Assembly (NCBI GenBank): GCA_002491115.1
Contig: DKVI01000037.1
Location: forward strand, 1-32,462
Length of the DNA: 32,462 bases
Direction: 5' to 3'
Source: Lachnospiraceae bacterium UBA7182
GTDB taxonomy: Bacteria; Bacillota; Clostridia; Lachnospirales; Lachnospiraceae
In this document: piece after piece, positions 25,414 through 31,449 of the stretch
Layout: each line of letters begins with the position of its first letter
Position numbering within the stretch: the stretch's first letter is position 1
The notes under the pieces: generated by a model
Seen by the model: only the letters and a program-made list of their open reading frames with translations
Told to the model about the DNA's origin: nothing
The model's database searches: none
Position numbers and translations under genes: made by a program

Positions 25414-26319
25414 TTACTGCCAATACTCCATCACTTGTTTTTTAGACACACCCGCGTATGCCTCCGTCTTAATAATAGACTGATAGGCAGAATCAAAATC
25501 AAGCTGCATTCCTTTCAGCACATCCACCAACGCTTTCAGGCCTTTCTTCTCGCCTATTTTTTCGCCGCGCTCCAACCCTATTTTCTCGCCTATTCTTTCA
25601 CCCAGGATCTTACTTTCGTTCAACTCGTCTTCCATCAGTTCCCGTAAAGCTTCACACATTTTAGCGTCCTCCTTTAACTTTCCAAACATTTCTTTATTCG
25701 CACCGATAATCGCCGCCAATACCGAGTCCACCAGTTGCCTGCTTTTTTGACTTTTGCACCTTCTGGCCTGCTCGACCAGCAGCCTGGCCTTTTCCTGATC
25801 CAGCGTTCGGGTCAATGCTTTCACCCATACATACTGTCTGCCGCTTAGTTCTTTACTTACTATAATCTGTGTCGCAAAATTCGTTTTGCGCCCTATATAG
25901 TATATCCCTTTATATGGATTTCTGACCGTATAACCTTCTTTTGCAAGATCAATCAACAGTTTTTCCGGCTTTGCGTCACGAATCATAGTGATTGTCACAC
26001 TATTGGCTTTGATCTCATCTACATGAGTGGCGGAAGCCTTATACAAGGCGGCATACGCATTTACTTTATAAAATGTGTCAATATTCATCGCATCTCCCGG
26101 CGATTTATATTCAAATATGTTATGCTCTTTAAAAATCCGGCCAATTTTATCTTTTACCTGGTGGTCCCGAGGCTTTTTGATGATCAGCAGATCCACCTCC
26201 AGCGGCTTGGTATTCAGATTATGTTCCCTTATAAATTCAAGGTATTCTCTGTCTTCCTCTAATACAAGCTCCATGGCCGAACAAAAGGCCGGATGCCATT
26301 GCGTCTTTAACTCTTCCAT
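25414..26319 (-). CDS. Rpn-like PD-(D/E)XK nuclease family protein
   Basis: A 301-aa protein resembling the Rpn (recombination-promoting nuclease / putative transposase) group, common in Lachnospiraceae. The PD-(D/E)XK core is seen as D43 in LEVDLLIIKK and E70-x-K72 in FEYKSPGDAMNIDTFYKV. The C-terminal third has a repetitive charged stretch (GERIGEKIGLERGEKIGEKKG) before a final helix. The ATG at 26319 is chosen because AAGGAG lies 10 bases upstream; the ATG at 26343 falls in the -10 region of the promoter. Rpn proteins promote RecA-independent recombination and some act in phage defence, but whether this one cleaves DNA is unknown. It stands alone and borders the gene-free repeat-rich region. 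Confidence 0.8.
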   Translation of the reverse strand: MEELKTQWHPAFCSAMELVLEEDREYLEFIREHNLNTKPLEVDLLIIKKPRDHQVKDKIGRIFKEHNIFEYKSPGDAMNIDTFYKVNAYAALYKASATHVDEIKANSVTITMIRDAKPEKLLIDLAKEGYTVRNPYKGIYYIGRKTNFATQIIVSKELSGRQYVWVKALTRTLDQEKARLLVEQARRCKSQKSRQLVDSVLAAIIGANKEMFGKLKEDAKMCEALRELMEDELNESKILGERIGEKIGLERGEKIGEKKGLKALVDVLKGMQLDFDSAYQSIIKTEAYAGVSKKQVMEYWQ

Positions 26320-26321
26320 CT

Positions 26322-26370
26322 TAAGGTATCTCCTTAGAGACATTATACCTTAGTATGATATTTTCTGCAA
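26322..26370 (-). promoter_or_regulatory. Promoter and overlapping palindrome of the Rpn-like gene
   Basis: On the minus strand TTGCAG (26365-26370) and TATAAT (26342-26347) are 17 bases apart, with the start codon at 26319. A perfect eight-base inverted repeat, TAAGGTAT/ATACCTTA (26322-26329 and 26345-26352), brackets the transcription start region, with one arm over the -10 and the other beside the ribosome binding site. This could be an operator. Confidence 0.6.
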
Positions 26371-26454
26371 CCGGATTTTGTGCAGCCATGCAGACTGCCG
26401 GGAACGGCAAAACATCGGAAAAGATCGTCATGCTCAGGAAATAATGATATAGCA

Positions 26455-26501
26455 AAAGAGGGCATTTGCCCCCGGCTTGCTGGGCTGGGGATGCCCTCTT
26501 T
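26455..26501 (-). terminator. Strong bidirectional terminator-like hairpin
   Basis: AAAGAGGGCAT (26455-26465) and ATGCCCTCTTT (26491-26501) form a perfect 11-base stem, with a CCCC/GGGG stem possible inside. On the minus strand it ends in TTTT, so it could end a transcript from the gene-free region or from the small secreted-protein gene 440 bases upstream. No gene lies close to it on either side. Confidence 0.7.
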
Positions 26502-26940
26502 CAATTGTGTGAACGCTGCAACCGGTTCGTATGCCGCACCGCCTCGGCGGTGTGAAACAGTTGACTTAAAAGTTTACACTTTGTCATTAGTTACGTTTAC
26601 CAGTTACAATTTTTTGTTGGATTCGGTCTGAATCCGGGTCACTTTATTCAGTTGTCGAGAGTATGGTATGTGTGGGTCGTCAGGAAAATACACACCATAC
26701 GGGTTTACGAGTTACCAGCCAAATATGTACGGTTAAAAAACCAGAAATCAGGGTTAACAAGTTACAGAACAAGATTCACGGGTTACTAATTACGATGGCT
26801 TGCTTGGGATAGGACAAGCCTGAGCAGTTCGTTTTATTTGTCCACGTCAGAAACGTGCCGATTCGTTTCCAGGCAGACTTGCGTTGTTTTAAGGGGTTTC
26901 AACTTACAGTTGAATTTCGTTTGCCGAAGTATTCTGGTGA
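26502..26940 (-). other. Gene-free, hairpin-rich region; candidate non-coding RNA, long 3' UTR or dispersed element
   Basis: No credible gene is present in about 440 bases; stops are frequent in all frames apart from very short ones. The region holds at least five inverted repeats: CACCGC/GCGGTG (26537-26552, tetraloop CTCG), GGATTC/GAATCC (26619-26635), GTATGG/CCATAC with extended pairing (26661-26700), GGCTTG/CAAGCC (26797-26820) and TTCAAC/GTTGAA (26898-26914). It also carries a degenerate 15-base direct repeat and ends, on the minus strand, at the strong terminator 26455-26501. The layout suits a structured transcript read on the minus strand, either on its own or as the 3' part of the secreted-protein mRNA. 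No promoter of its own was found. Confidence 0.5.
26593..26793. repeat. Four degenerate copies of a 15-base direct repeat
   Basis: On the plus strand the unit GGGTTnACnAGTTAC occurs at 26701-26715 (GGGTTTACGAGTTAC) and 26751-26765 (GGGTTAACAAGTTAC). Weaker copies lie at 26593-26607 (ACGTTTACCAGTTAC) and about 26779-26793 (CGGGTTACTAATTAC, which needs a one-base shift to align). Spacing is irregular, about 108, 50 and 28 bases, which is unlike CRISPR. The units may be protein-binding sites or parts of an RNA fold. Confidence 0.55.
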
Positions 26941-27435
26941 TCAGTCAAAATACAAGGCGTCGGTGCAAGTTGTTGTTGCTTCTGTATAACCATCCTGGGT
27001 CACAGAATGCGCACCTCTCGCACGATGGTATTTGTTCCTTTTGATCTTAAATGGACCGCTGGTCACGTTCGCATAAGAATCCTTGGTTTCAATCGTGGTC
27101 CAGTAAGTATCATAGGTCGTCCAACCGCCGGTTCCGGTATCGCTCCAGTCCAGGTATACACGTACATACACCCTGTCACTTTCCCTGTGAGCAAAGGTCG
27201 TACCTGAACAAAGCGCATAACCGGTAGCTCCGTGGGTCAGTTTGCAGAGTCCTCCCTGAAGATAAGCGCCTCGGGCAATGCCATACCAGGCATCTGATAC
27301 TTCATCTTCCTGTACATCATAGACATGATAGCCAGGCGGGGTAACTTCATCTTCCGCGCAAACCGTAAGACTACTTCCCAAAAGGAATATACCTGTTAAG
27401 ACAAGTGTACCTTTTGTCTTCCAGTTTCGCTTCAT
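26941..27435 (-). CDS. Small secreted protein of unknown function
   Basis: A 164-aa protein with a clear signal peptide (MKRNWKTKG, a hydrophobic core LVLTGIFLLGSSL and cleavage near VCA-ED), so exported. The mature part, about 135 aa, is beta-rich with Trp/Tyr/Thr and three cysteines (GLCKLTH, YALCSGT, TTCTDAL). It loosely resembles small secreted proteins of gut Clostridia that NCBI groups as DUF6147, but this is tentative. The second of two adjacent ATGs (27435) is used because GGAGG ends five bases before it; the first would leave two bases. It lies 74 bases after the DUF4367 gene and is followed by the hairpin-rich region. Confidence 0.75.
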   Translation of the reverse strand: MKRNWKTKGTLVLTGIFLLGSSLTVCAEDEVTPPGYHVYDVQEDEVSDAWYGIARGAYLQGGLCKLTHGATGYALCSGTTFAHRESDRVYVRVYLDWSDTGTGGWTTYDTYWTTIETKDSYANVTSGPFKIKRNKYHRARGAHSVTQDGYTEATTTCTDALYFD

Positions 27436-27488
27436 CATATCCTCCTTTCTTTCCGGATTTTTGTAAGCTTACACTATAATAACGATTG

Positions 27489-27502
27489 AAAATCCGATTT
27501 TT
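27489..27502. repeat. 14-base near-palindrome, copy 1
   Basis: AAAATCCGATTTTT lies about 54-67 bases upstream of the secreted-protein start, and an identical 14-mer is found at 32431-32444 upstream of the GIY-YIG/HD gene, in the same orientation to its gene. It could be a regulator site or chance in AT-rich DNA. Confidence 0.35.
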
Positions 27503-27509
27503 GACACCT

Positions 27510-28268
27510 TCAGACATTTTTTATGACAATATTTTCAATTATTTTTTCAAATTCCTCCTGTTCCATCATTCCATTAACCAAATAATAAGTATTTAAAAAC
27601 TCAAAAGAAGTCACAAAATATGTATTACCATACGGATCTTCATATTGGAAAATCTCAACTTCAAAACCACATGACATCAAAAACGCTGTATCCAATCTTA
27701 CGCCATCTACCTGATAATTTATCGTAGCGTCCTCATAATCCTTGCTAATATAAACATGCAATTCTCCCTCGCCCAATCCATATCTTAATACTGCTTCATT
27801 TTCCCCATCATTTATCGTATATTTAATTAGAGCCATTTTTTCTGGTCTATACCCAAATCGAACTGGTAGGACTCCCATCTTATCTTCAATCTCCTGACAA
27901 ATCTCTTCTTCATCTTCCTGACTCGCAATCGCATCCGAATTATTAATCTTCGTCGTAACTTCATCCCCACGTTCCCTGTGGAACAGCTCGGGTATATACA
28001 CCTTCTTCCCACTGCTCGCCACACCCATTCCGATACACAGTACCGCCACCAGCGCCACCGCGACGAAAGTCCGGCGATGCAGGCGCTTTTTGCGGACTGC
28101 ACGGCTTCTGGCCGCGATCTCCTGATGAATTGCCTCCAGCCGGTCCGCGGACATGGAGGGGCCTTCTGACTTGACCGATTCCTTTAATAATTTTTCCCGT
28201 TTTTCTGCCATGGCCATCAGGTCCTGGTCCATCTTTTCCTTCAGCCGGTCATCCATGCCGTATTTCAT
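27510..28268 (-). CDS. DUF4367-type single-pass membrane protein, possible anti-sigma factor
   Basis: A 252-aa protein. Residues 1-65 are a cytoplasmic helical region (MDDRLKEKMDQDLMAMAEKREKLLKE), a membrane segment lies at about 67-85 and the rest is outside. The outer C-terminal part, with YYLVNGMMEQEEFEKIIENI at its end, fits the DUF4367 pattern found in membrane partners of ECF sigma factors in Firmicutes. The ATG at 28268 has GGAG five bases upstream; a start at 28283 lacks a binding site. A sigma-factor gene lies 1.2 kb away on the same strand, but murG, in the other direction, sits between them. An acidic linker (SQEDEEEICQEIEDKMG) follows the membrane segment. The sigma-factor link is inference. 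Confidence 0.72.
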   Translation of the reverse strand: MKYGMDDRLKEKMDQDLMAMAEKREKLLKESVKSEGPSMSADRLEAIHQEIAARSRAVRKKRLHRRTFVAVALVAVLCIGMGVASSGKKVYIPELFHRERGDEVTTKINNSDAIASQEDEEEICQEIEDKMGVLPVRFGYRPEKMALIKYTINDGENEAVLRYGLGEGELHVYISKDYEDATINYQVDGVRLDTAFLMSCGFEVEIFQYEDPYGNTYFVTSFEFLNTYYLVNGMMEQEEFEKIIENIVIKNV

Positions 28269-28297
28269 GCGTTCTCCATCCAATCTTCCGAATCCCG

Positions 28298-28326
28298 TTG
28301 ACTTTTTCCCGGGGCTATATCATAAT
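28298..28326 (+). promoter_or_regulatory. Sigma-A-type promoter of murG
   Basis: TTGACT (28298-28303) and CATAAT (28321-28326) are 17 bases apart, giving a leader of about 50 bases before the start at 28383. Confidence 0.75.
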
Positions 28327-28382
28327 GTTAGCGGCAGGCCGTACGATACAGGCCTCACATCATGCCACGGAGGGCACAACCT

Positions 28383-29456
28383 ATGAAACGAATTATACTT
28401 ACAGGCGGCGGCACCGCAGGGCACGTCACGCCGAATATCGCATTGCTTCCCCGTCTGCGCGCGGCGGGGTACGAGATCTCCTATATTGGTTCCATGGACG
28501 GGATTGAAAAAAAACTGATCCAGGCTCAGGGAATCCCATACTACGGAATTTCCTCCGGGAAACTCCGGCGCTATTTTGATCTGAAAAATTTTACCGACCC
28601 GTTCCGGGTCCTGAAAGGCTTCTCCGAAGCGTCCGGTCTTATGAAAAAGTTAAAACCCGACGTAGTCTTTTCCAAAGGAGGCTTCGTCTCCGTACCTGTC
28701 GTGATGGCTGCCAAAAGGCGCCATATACCGGTCATCTGCCACGAATCGGACTTAACGCCCGGCCTGGCCAATAAGCTCAGTATGCCTTCCGCCACCAGGG
28801 TCTGCTGTAATTTTCCCGAGACGCTTAAATATCTGCCCGCAGAAAAGGCAGTATTGACCGGCTGTCCCATCCGGAAAGAGCTTTTGGAAGGCAGCCGCAC
28901 AGCCGCCCTTACCATGACCGGATTTACGCCCCATAAGCCGGTGCTTATGGTTATGGGCGGCAGCCTGGGAGCCGCTTCCGTCAACCAGGCGGTCCGAAAA
29001 GCCCTGCCGGAACTTCTAAAAGAATATCAGGTCATTCATCTGTGCGGCAAAGGCAAACTGGACGACACATTAAAAGGAACCGGAGGATATGTTCAGTACG
29101 AATACATCGGAGCGGAACTTCCGGATCTGTTCGCCCTGTGCGATCTCGTCGTCTCGCGGGCGGGAGCCAATGCCATCTGCGAACTTCTGGCGCTTAGAAA
29201 GCCTGCGCTTTTAATCCCGCTGTCCGCCCATGCCAGCAGAGGGGATCAGATCCTCAATGCCAGATCCTTTGAGCGCCAGGGCTTCTCCATGGTGCTGACA
29301 GAAGAAGAACTGACAGAAACACATCTGACAGAAGCGATCCGGCATCTGTCCGCGCACCGGCAGGATTACATAGACGCCATGGCGTCCTGTGCCCAGTCCG
29401 ATGCCATTGGCGTAATCTTAAAACTGATCGAAGAAGCCGCCGGAGCTTCCACCTGA
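28383..29456 (+). CDS. murG: MurG, lipid II-forming N-acetylglucosaminyltransferase
   Basis: Transfers GlcNAc from UDP-GlcNAc to lipid I to make lipid II on the inner face of the membrane; 357 aa, the usual length. The N-terminal glycine-rich motif is ILTGGGTAGHVTPN; other conserved blocks are FSKGGFVSVPVVMAA, HESDLTPGLANKL, VMGGSLGAASVN, and the UDP-GlcNAc-binding VSRAGANAICELLALRKPALLIPL. The ATG at 28383 follows GGAGG by nine bases, and the motif begins at once; the frame from 28362 is too long. It stands alone, away from other division or wall genes of the dcw cluster, with its own promoter and terminator, between the sigma-factor gene and the DUF4367 gene. Confidence 0.96.
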   Translation: MKRIILTGGGTAGHVTPNIALLPRLRAAGYEISYIGSMDGIEKKLIQAQGIPYYGISSGKLRRYFDLKNFTDPFRVLKGFSEASGLMKKLKPDVVFSKGGFVSVPVVMAAKRRHIPVICHESDLTPGLANKLSMPSATRVCCNFPETLKYLPAEKAVLTGCPIRKELLEGSRTAALTMTGFTPHKPVLMVMGGSLGAASVNQAVRKALPELLKEYQVIHLCGKGKLDDTLKGTGGYVQYEYIGAELPDLFALCDLVVSRAGANAICELLALRKPALLIPLSAHASRGDQILNARSFERQGFSMVLTEEELTETHLTEAIRHLSAHRQDYIDAMASCAQSDAIGVILKLIEEAAGAST

Positions 29457-29484
29457 AAAGGGACTTTTACGGGTCCCTTTCTTT
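29457..29484. terminator. Terminator shared by murG and the convergent sigma-factor gene
   Basis: AAAGGGAC (29457-29464), eight bases, then GTCCCTTT (29473-29480), followed by CTTTAT on the plus strand; on the minus strand the same stem ends in TTTTC. It starts immediately after the murG stop and overlaps the last codons of the sigma gene. Confidence 0.8.
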
Positions 29485-29997
29485 ATATTCTTCTTCATAG
29501 GCTTTCTTAAGCCACTTGATCGCTCTTTCTTTCCATTTGCTCACCAGACTTGGTTTGATTCCCAGTTCCAGAGCAATGGCACGATTGTCCATCCCCTCAT
29601 AATAACTCATGAACAATACGTCAAACCACTGTGGTTTCTCTTTCTTCAGACGTTCCAGTACATTTCTGCATTCTCTTAAATCTTCTTTTTCCACCACGAT
29701 ATGACCGGGGTCCGCGTACATATCGTACAAAGTCTCATCATCTATCTCCAGTCCTACATAAGTCCTGTACTTTCCGCCTTTTCTCAGGAAATCCTTTGCC
29801 AGACGTTCGGATACCTGCAGCAGCCAGCCCGATACACATTCCGGTTTTACAAAATCCAGCCTTAAACCCAGACGAATGAAAGCTTCCTGACAGATATCTT
29901 CCGCCGTATGATATTCCACAAACAATTTGACATTGTTGATTACCAGTTCATTGTATTTCTCAAAGTAATCATCCAGACGATGATCCTTTTCATTCAT
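29467..29997 (-). CDS. ECF-like sigma-70 family RNA polymerase sigma factor
   Basis: A small sigma factor of about 176 aa. Region 2 is represented by FVEYHTAEDICQEAFIRLG and VSGWLLQVSERLAKDFLRKGGKYR (-10 recognition), and region 4 by VLFMSYYEGMDNRAIALELGIKPSLVSKWKERAIKWLKKA, a helix-turn-helix for the -35. A short acidic linker joins them. No regulator domain is attached. The start is not certain: the ATG at 29997 begins at a typical edge (MNEKDHRLDDYF) but the nearest purine run, AAGGG, is 14 bases away, and a GTG at 30012 is possible. It lies 45-60 bases after the HIT gene, and its likely membrane partner (DUF4367 type) lies beyond murG. Confidence 0.85.
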   Translation of the reverse strand: MNEKDHRLDDYFEKYNELVINNVKLFVEYHTAEDICQEAFIRLGLRLDFVKPECVSGWLLQVSERLAKDFLRKGGKYRTYVGLEIDDETLYDMYADPGHIVVEKEDLRECRNVLERLKKEKPQWFDVLFMSYYEGMDNRAIALELGIKPSLVSKWKERAIKWLKKAYEEEYKERDP

Positions 29998-30021
29998 AAC
30001 AATAATCAACACCCTTCATCA

Positions 30022-30038
30022 GCCGCCCCGCAGGCGGC
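30022..30038 (-). promoter_or_regulatory. Intercistronic hairpin before the sigma-factor gene
   Basis: GCCGCC and GGCGGC form a compact six-base stem with a five-base loop, just upstream of the AAGGG of the sigma gene. There is no U-tract, so it is not a terminator; it may affect mRNA stability or translation. Confidence 0.4.
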
Positions 30039-30056
30039 ATATCCACATAGTTTCTC

Positions 30057-30470
30057 TTACTGTCCATCCACCAGCTCTTTGATCTGTTCCATCTCTTCCG
30101 GAGTCACCGTTCCCGGTTTCCAGAGGATGCCCGCGTGATCGTCCTGATAGCGGGGGATCAGATGCATATGAAAGTGAAATACCGTCTGGCCGGCAGCTTC
30201 TCCATTATTCTGCACCAGATTAAACCCGTCTGCACCCAAAGCGTTTTTCATCCTGAGCGCGATTCTTTTCGCTCTTATAAGCACTTTGGAAGCCGTCTCA
30301 TCGTCCAGCTCAAAGAGATCCGCATAATGTTCTTTGGGAAGTAAAAGCGCATGCCCTCTGGTGGCCGGCCCCATATCCAGGATTACGCGAAACGCATCAT
30401 CCTCATATAAAGTTGTGGACGGAATCTCCCCATTTGCGATTTTACAGAAAATACAGTCATTATTTTTCAC
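30057..30470 (-). CDS. HIT-family protein (histidine-triad nucleotide hydrolase)
   Basis: A 137-aa HIT protein, probably a nucleoside phosphoramidase or dinucleotide hydrolase of the Hint/Fhit-like bacterial group. It begins with the Cys pair of CIFCKI (C6, C9) followed by ANGEIPST, and the active-site triad is HFHMHL (about 99-104). QNNGEAAGQTVFHFH is the family's usual lead-in. The start is a GTG (30468-30470) with GGAGG eight bases upstream. It diverges from the orphan kinase gene; the 160 bases between them hold four Spo0A-like boxes, which could affect both genes. Confidence 0.92.
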   Translation of the reverse strand: MKNNDCIFCKIANGEIPSTTLYEDDAFRVILDMGPATRGHALLLPKEHYADLFELDDETASKVLIRAKRIALRMKNALGADGFNLVQNNGEAAGQTVFHFHMHLIPRYQDDHAGILWKPGTVTPEEMEQIKELVDGQ

Positions 30471-30535
30471 AATATCAACCTCCTATTTAAGCTTTGCTCC
30501 CCCAGGAAGCGCTGTTTTTAACCTGTTTTCAATAT

Positions 30536-30574
30536 TTTGTCGAATTTTGTCGAATTATGCCGAAATTTGTCGAA
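30536..30574 (+). promoter_or_regulatory. Four tandem Spo0A-like boxes
   Basis: TTTGTCGAA occurs at 30536-30544, 30546-30554 and 30566-30574, with a variant TATGCCGAA at 30556-30564. All four are in the same orientation with an exact 10-base period, so they lie on one face of the helix. The Spo0A box is known as TGNCGAA (best TTTGTCGAA), so three are ideal and one is a tolerated variant. The last box ends nine bases before the -35 of the kinase promoter. Confidence 0.8.
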
Positions 30575-30583
30575 CGATTTTAT

Positions 30584-30612
30584 TTGCCATTTTTTGACAT
30601 ATCTGCTATAGT
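30584..30612 (+). promoter_or_regulatory. Sigma-A-type promoter of the orphan kinase gene
   Basis: TTGCCA (30584-30589) and TATAGT (30607-30612) are 17 bases apart, each one mismatch from consensus. The likely start of transcription is about 12 bases before the start codon at 30632. The Spo0A-like boxes occupy roughly -45 to -83, a position fit for activation. Confidence 0.75.
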
Positions 30613-30631
30613 ATTACCAGGGAGTGATGAT

Positions 30632-31381
30632 ATGCTGACATACGACGAACAGGAGAAAATGGAACGTCTGATGGCAAAGGACGAGAACTTCCATGAGTTG
30701 ATCACCGCGATCAAGAACGACTACCATCTTACCCTGTCCCAGATCTCCCACGAGATCCGCAACCCACTTACGTATGTGGACAGTTCTATCCAGTGGATCC
30801 AGAAACTGCATCCCGAAGTAGAAGGGTTTGAATTCTGGGATCAGATGAAAAATGATATCCAGTATATAAGGATACTTCTCGATGACATCTCCGCTTTTAA
30901 CAACGGAGACCAACTGAACATCAGCAAGATAGACCCCAAAGCTTTTGCCTGGGATTTAAAGGATACGCTGCTTCCTGAGCTGCTGGACAAGCACATCCCT
31001 CTGCTGATGAAGCTGGATGATACCTACCCGGATTTTTACGGAGATCCGGTTCGACTCAAACAGGTATTCATCAATCTGCTTAAAAATTCTATGGATTCCA
31101 TCACCCAGCGCGGGCGTATTACCTTAAAGGCTTTCACCCACGACAAGCGCTTAATGATCGCCGTCAAAGACAACGGCTGCGGAATCCCTGCTGATCAACA
31201 GCAGAACATCTTCCGTCCCTTTGTCACACATAAGGAGAACGGAACAGGACTTGGACTTTCCATCGTCCGCCGGATTGTTCACGCGCATCATGGCACGATC
31301 CATCTGCGCTCCACCGTCGGTAAAGGGACGGAAGTCCAGGTACATTTACCACTATTGCCAACCTCTCATATTTGTATATAA
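30632..31381 (+). CDS. Soluble orphan sensor histidine kinase
   Basis: A 249-aa kinase with no membrane segment, PAS or HAMP domain. A short N-terminal helix leads to the phospho-acceptor motif LSQISHEIRNPLT (H40), then the ATPase domain with NLLKNSMDS, DNGCGIP, FRPFVTHKENGTGLGLSIVRRI, all intact. The ATG at 30632 has GGGAG seven bases upstream; the open frame from 30494 runs through the promoter and is rejected. No response-regulator gene is next to it. In Clostridia, orphan kinases often phosphorylate Spo0A directly, and the Spo0A-like boxes upstream suggest it is part of that circuit. This is inference. The absence of a sensor domain means its input may be a cytoplasmic partner protein. 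Confidence 0.9.
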   Translation: MLTYDEQEKMERLMAKDENFHELITAIKNDYHLTLSQISHEIRNPLTYVDSSIQWIQKLHPEVEGFEFWDQMKNDIQYIRILLDDISAFNNGDQLNISKIDPKAFAWDLKDTLLPELLDKHIPLLMKLDDTYPDFYGDPVRLKQVFINLLKNSMDSITQRGRITLKAFTHDKRLMIAVKDNGCGIPADQQQNIFRPFVTHKENGTGLGLSIVRRIVHAHHGTIHLRSTVGKGTEVQVHLPLLPTSHICI

Positions 31382-31392
31382 TTATCCCAGAC

Positions 31393-31449
31393 GGTTTCTT
31401 AAGGGGAAGTATTTTGTCCGACTCCGCTCGCTTCCCCTTTTATGAAACC
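31393..31449 (+). terminator. Terminator of the orphan kinase gene
   Basis: AAGGGGAAG (31401-31409) and CTTCCCCTT (31431-31439) form the main stem, extended by GGTTTC (31393-31398) and GAAACC (31444-31449). A short T-run follows the main stem on the plus strand. It overlaps the 3' end of the convergent GIY-YIG/HD gene. Confidence 0.65.

Noticed and set aside
26501..26587. 28-codon minus-strand open frame beginning MTKCKLLSQLF within the hairpin-rich region
   Set aside because: No ribosome binding site, and the frame crosses the strong CACCGC/GCGGTG hairpin. It is more likely part of a non-coding element.
26593..26793. Possible CRISPR array
   Set aside because: Repeat units are only about 15 bases, degenerate, unevenly spaced and interleaved with hairpins, and no cas gene is present.
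28269..28330. Remnant of a sigma-factor 3' end overlapping the DUF4367 start as ATGA
   Set aside because: A frame ending in TGA overlaps the ATG, but it runs back only about 20 codons to a stop and shows no sigma region 4 features, so it does not support a relic.
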